DNA of 8,593 nt, taken from Candidatus Poseidoniales archaeon. Lineage in GTDB: Archaea; Thermoplasmatota; Poseidoniia; Poseidoniales; Poseidoniaceae. The translations under genes and the position numbers were made by a program. Position 1 is the stretch's first letter; each line of letters starts with the position of its first letter. The notes under the pieces are model-generated. The model ran no database searches, was not told the origin of the DNA, and was given only the letters and a program-made list of their open reading frames with translations. The stretch is from the NCBI GenBank assembly GCA_012270265.1, contig JAAXIR010000052.1:1-8593 (forward strand). Direction: 5' to 3'. Positions 6,535 through 8,593 of this stretch are shown here, in pieces.

Positions 6535-8034
6535 ATGAGCGAGGAGGAAACCAAGCATCACCGAGTATGGTGGGGCCTGCTTGTGTTTGGTCTTCTTCTT
6601 CATCTATCGTCCATTGCATCAAGTGATTACGGTCTTGATACGCATCTTCATCTTGCTGCGATTGAATCCAACGAAGACGGGACGCCAAATCTTGAGTGGG
6701 GTGATGTACGCCCTGAGGATCCCTCTGCGAGCAATCCAGACGATGTCCAAATGTTGGAGCGTGGCTGGTGGCAAATCCTCGAACTCTATCCCTCATGGCT
6801 GCTCCCGTTTGCTGCTTTCCTCCCCATGCTTGTGCTGATTGGGCTTGTTCTTGGAGCGACAAAAGGAAAGCCACATCTTGCTGCCTTCATCTCACTTCAT
6901 CCATCGTTCATCTTCGCTACAGGCCGTCTGTATCCTGAATCGACCGTTGCTCTCGCTGTCGCAGGAATCATTCTCGCTTCGTTGTATATCTTCAAGCTTC
7001 GAGGCAGGAAGCTCATTCAATGGCTCTTGTTGGCGGTTGCCAGCATCCATTTGCTCGTTCTCGTGAAGGGCTTATCCGCAATGGTCGGTTGGATTCTTGT
7101 TGGTCTCTTGCTTGCTTGGGTTGCTTTGGATCGTCTTGTGCCACAATTCCGAACCTATTCTCGAAATCCCATGATGGCGCTCTCAGTTTCCATTCCACTC
7201 GTACTCGTGGCAATGATTGCTGCATCATTTACAACGGGTGGATCGCTCACATCGATTCGCACACATCCTGTGCAGTGGACGTTTTCTCTTGTTGTAGCGT
7301 TTTTGGATGGATTCGGGCTGTATCTCTTGGTTGGGATGTGTTGCTGGCCTTTCTTATCCGAGGGGGTTGCTCAAGTCAAGCAATCCAATGACAATATGTC
7401 GGTCTTTCTTCTTGTCTTCATTGCTTCAGGAACACTCCTCATGTCGATGTGGATCGCTTCTTTGTGGGTCTATGAGGCAGACCGTTGGAATCTTCCATTG
7501 TGGGAGAACATGATATTGATGGGGAACAATGGACGTTATCTCACAGCACTCGTTTTCCCGCTCTTGTTGTTGCTGAACAGGAGCATAGGGGACAAACCTT
7601 TGGTCGTAGGTAAACCAATCATGCTCGCTCTGCTTCTTGTCCTACCGCTCTCTATGTTAGCGGGTATGCACGGTCAAACAATGTGGACAGACGATGCTGC
7701 AGAATCGTTCTCAGAGGAAATAGCGAACGGAGAGGATTTCCTCTATATCGATGATGAAGCGCTTGCTATGCACTGGCTGTACACGTTCAGACTCGAGATT
7801 GATGCAGAGGGTGACCGCGACATCACCGGTCATTGGCGAGCGCCGGACAGCAACTGGGAGGTTGAGTTGGAGGGGTTGAACATGGAAAACCGAGGCGATT
7901 TGTCCAACGTTGCCTATCTTGTGATTGCTCCTGACATCGATGTTGAGGTCCCATCAGGCTACGAAAAGATGGCTTCAGGAACTGCTCCTTTCCTCAATGG
8001 TGGGGGCGAATGGAAGGTCTATCGAGCCGTATGA
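6535..8034 (+). CDS. multi-pass membrane protein, GT-C-like glycosyltransferase candidate
   Basis: 499 aa from ATG 6535; GTG 6529, two codons upstream, is an alternative. I do not recognise a named family. Seen: a first membrane helix at about 11-28, then an external-type loop opening with DYGLDTHLHL (31-40). Further hydrophobic segments lie near 86-108, 115-130, 137-153, 162-178, 181-199, 215-232, 250-273, 290-313, 336-348 and 361-378, followed by a soluble C-terminal domain of about 120 residues. The acidic/His motif after helix 1, the conserved-looking HPSFIFATGRLYPE (122-135) and GRYLTALVFP (333-342), plus the soluble tail, resemble the layout of GT-C enzymes, which use polyprenyl-phosphate sugars outside the membrane. 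This is an architectural argument only; a transporter or unrelated polytopic protein remains possible. No Shine-Dalgarno is seen. It precedes aceE on the same strand by 52 bases, so co-transcription is possible, though aceE has its own strong ribosome-binding site. Confidence 0.75.
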   Translation: MSEEETKHHRVWWGLLVFGLLLHLSSIASSDYGLDTHLHLAAIESNEDGTPNLEWGDVRPEDPSASNPDDVQMLERGWWQILELYPSWLLPFAAFLPMLVLIGLVLGATKGKPHLAAFISLHPSFIFATGRLYPESTVALAVAGIILASLYIFKLRGRKLIQWLLLAVASIHLLVLVKGLSAMVGWILVGLLLAWVALDRLVPQFRTYSRNPMMALSVSIPLVLVAMIAASFTTGGSLTSIRTHPVQWTFSLVVAFLDGFGLYLLVGMCCWPFLSEGVAQVKQSNDNMSVFLLVFIASGTLLMSMWIASLWVYEADRWNLPLWENMILMGNNGRYLTALVFPLLLLLNRSIGDKPLVVGKPIMLALLLVLPLSMLAGMHGQTMWTDDAAESFSEEIANGEDFLYIDDEALAMHWLYTFRLEIDAEGDRDITGHWRAPDSNWEVELEGLNMENRGDLSNVAYLVIAPDIDVEVPSGYEKMASGTAPFLNGGGEWKVYRAV

Positions 8035-8077
8035 TGCTTGCGAGGGGTTCAAGTCATGTCCACCCGAGGGTTGTAAC

Positions 8078-8083
8078 GGAGGG
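8078..8083 (+). promoter_or_regulatory. Shine-Dalgarno of aceE
   Basis: GGAGGG precedes ATGATG at 8087. The GGAGG core lies 4 bases before ATG 8087 and 7 before ATG 8090, so either Met codon could be used; the second spacing is slightly better. Confidence 0.65.
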
Positions 8084-8086
8084 ACC

Positions 8087-8593
8087 ATGATGCGACGCTC
8101 CGGCGCTCACAACTCTTTGCCTGATGAGGACCCTATTCAGACCCATGAGTGGGAGCTTTCTGTCAAGGAAGTCGTCGAACAGCAAGGTGCTCAGCGTGCA
8201 GAGAGATTGCTCCATAGTGCGATTGCAGCCGGTGCTGATGCGGGTATCGACATCGATACGACGACGACACCGTATCTGAACTCCATTGCTCCTGATATGC
8301 AGGGCTCCTATCCAGGCGATCTTGAGATGGAAAAGCGCCTTCACACCATCAACCGCTGGAATGCGATGATGATGGTCACTCGGGCCAACAAATACGTCGA
8401 TGGCATTGGAGGCCACATCTCCACGTATGCATCCGCATCTCATCTCTGGGAAGTTGGACTGAACCACTTCTATCGAGGAAAGGATGGCGATGGCTGGGGC
8501 GATCACGTCTACTGGCAAGGGCACGCCTCGCCAGGTATCTACGCCCGTGCTTGGCTTGAAGGTCGCTTGAGCGATGAGACCGTCCACAATTTC
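8087..8593 (+). CDS. aceE: pyruvate dehydrogenase E1 component, homodimeric AceE type (3' end outside window)
   Basis: Thiamine-diphosphate enzyme that decarboxylates pyruvate and acetylates the lipoyl group of E2 in the pyruvate dehydrogenase complex, feeding acetyl-CoA production. The first 169 residues of a protein usually near 880-900 aa are present and open to the right edge. The N-terminus matches the bacterial single-chain E1 closely: DPIQTHEW near 15-22 (E. coli has DPIETRDW), a YPGDLEMEKRL segment at 75-85, RWNAMMMVTRANK at 90-102, GGHISTYAS at 108-116, NHFYRG at 126-131 and QGHASPGIYARAWLEGRL at 144-161. H110 and H146 align with E. coli His106 and His142, which contact the cofactor or active site. 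ATG 8087 and ATG 8090 are adjacent, and a GGAGGG lies just upstream. The downstream E2/E3 partners would be outside the window. Identification is strong; what remains open is whether the full gene is intact. Confidence 0.93.
   Translation, partial: MMRRSGAHNSLPDEDPIQTHEWELSVKEVVEQQGAQRAERLLHSAIAAGADAGIDIDTTTTPYLNSIAPDMQGSYPGDLEMEKRLHTINRWNAMMMVTRANKYVDGIGGHISTYASASHLWEVGLNHFYRGKDGDGWGDHVYWQGHASPGIYARAWLEGRLSDETVHNF

Noticed and set aside
6483..6554. Upstream extension of the CoA-transferase to ATG 6554
   Set aside because: GGAGGTG immediately precedes ATG 6482, and family similarity starts there; the extension would run into the divergent membrane-protein gene.
8054..8587. 177-codon minus-strand open frame opposite aceE
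   Set aside because: It is fully antisense to a strongly recognisable aceE and shows no recognisable domain.
1..8593. CRISPR arrays, tRNA or rRNA genes, insertion sequences, prophage or defence systems
   Set aside because: Reading both strands, I found no regularly spaced repeats, no tRNA-like cloverleaf sequence in the few short gaps, no transposase or integrase motifs and no recognisable defence genes.

Overview
The window looks like chromosome from a marine planktonic archaeon, most likely of the Marine Group II (Poseidoniales) type, though this is an inference from gene content alone. The archaeal pointers are a FEN-1 flap endonuclease with a C-terminal PCNA-binding (PIP-like) tail and a THUMP-domain tRNA (guanine-10) methyltransferase. 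A secreted protein carries the GCTD...DDGSC cysteine repeats that are frequent in marine group II archaea and marine Bacteroidetes. Coding density is very high. Genes lie in both orientations, no gap exceeds about 130 bases, and I see no rRNA, tRNA, CRISPR array, transposase or phage gene.

Layout, left to right. (1) Minus strand, cut by the left edge: the N-terminal 223 residues of a Trm-G10-type tRNA methyltransferase. (2) Plus strand, divergent from it with under 30 bases between starts: fen (flap endonuclease 1). (3) Minus strand, converging on fen with only 2 bases between stops: two GT4-like glycosyltransferases in tandem, apparently one operon (upstream gene 4204 to 3161, then 3116 to 1731). 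(4) Plus strand, divergent from the glycosyltransferases: a predicted lipoprotein with two small Cys repeats and a PI-PLC-X-like phosphodiesterase domain. (5) Minus strand, overlapping the end of that lipoprotein gene by 17 bases: a CaiB/BaiF family CoA-transferase with a strong Shine-Dalgarno site and an apparently shortened C-terminus. (6) Plus strand: a multi-pass membrane protein with GT-C-like features, then the N-terminal 169 residues of a homodimeric (AceE-type) pyruvate dehydrogenase E1, cut by the right edge.

The genes do not form one obvious pathway. The two ends are housekeeping: tRNA modification, Okazaki-fragment and repair processing, and acetyl-CoA production. The middle is cell-envelope biology: two cytosolic-type glycosyltransferases, a surface-anchored phosphodiesterase and a polytopic GT-C-like protein could all act on surface glycans or lipids, but nothing in the sequence ties them to a shared substrate. 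The CoA-transferase and the E1 both handle acyl-CoA chemistry but lie on opposite strands and are not an operon.

Translation signals are mixed. The CoA-transferase, aceE and the upstream glycosyltransferase have clear GGAGG-type Shine-Dalgarno sequences. fen, the tRNA methyltransferase and the membrane protein have none and may be leaderless. The Shine-Dalgarno evidence moves several starts inward from the longest open frame, including a TTG start for the upstream glycosyltransferase. I found no novel multi-gene system; the most unusual items are the repeat-bearing PLC-like lipoprotein, the overlapping truncated CoA-transferase end, and the bacterial-type aceE.
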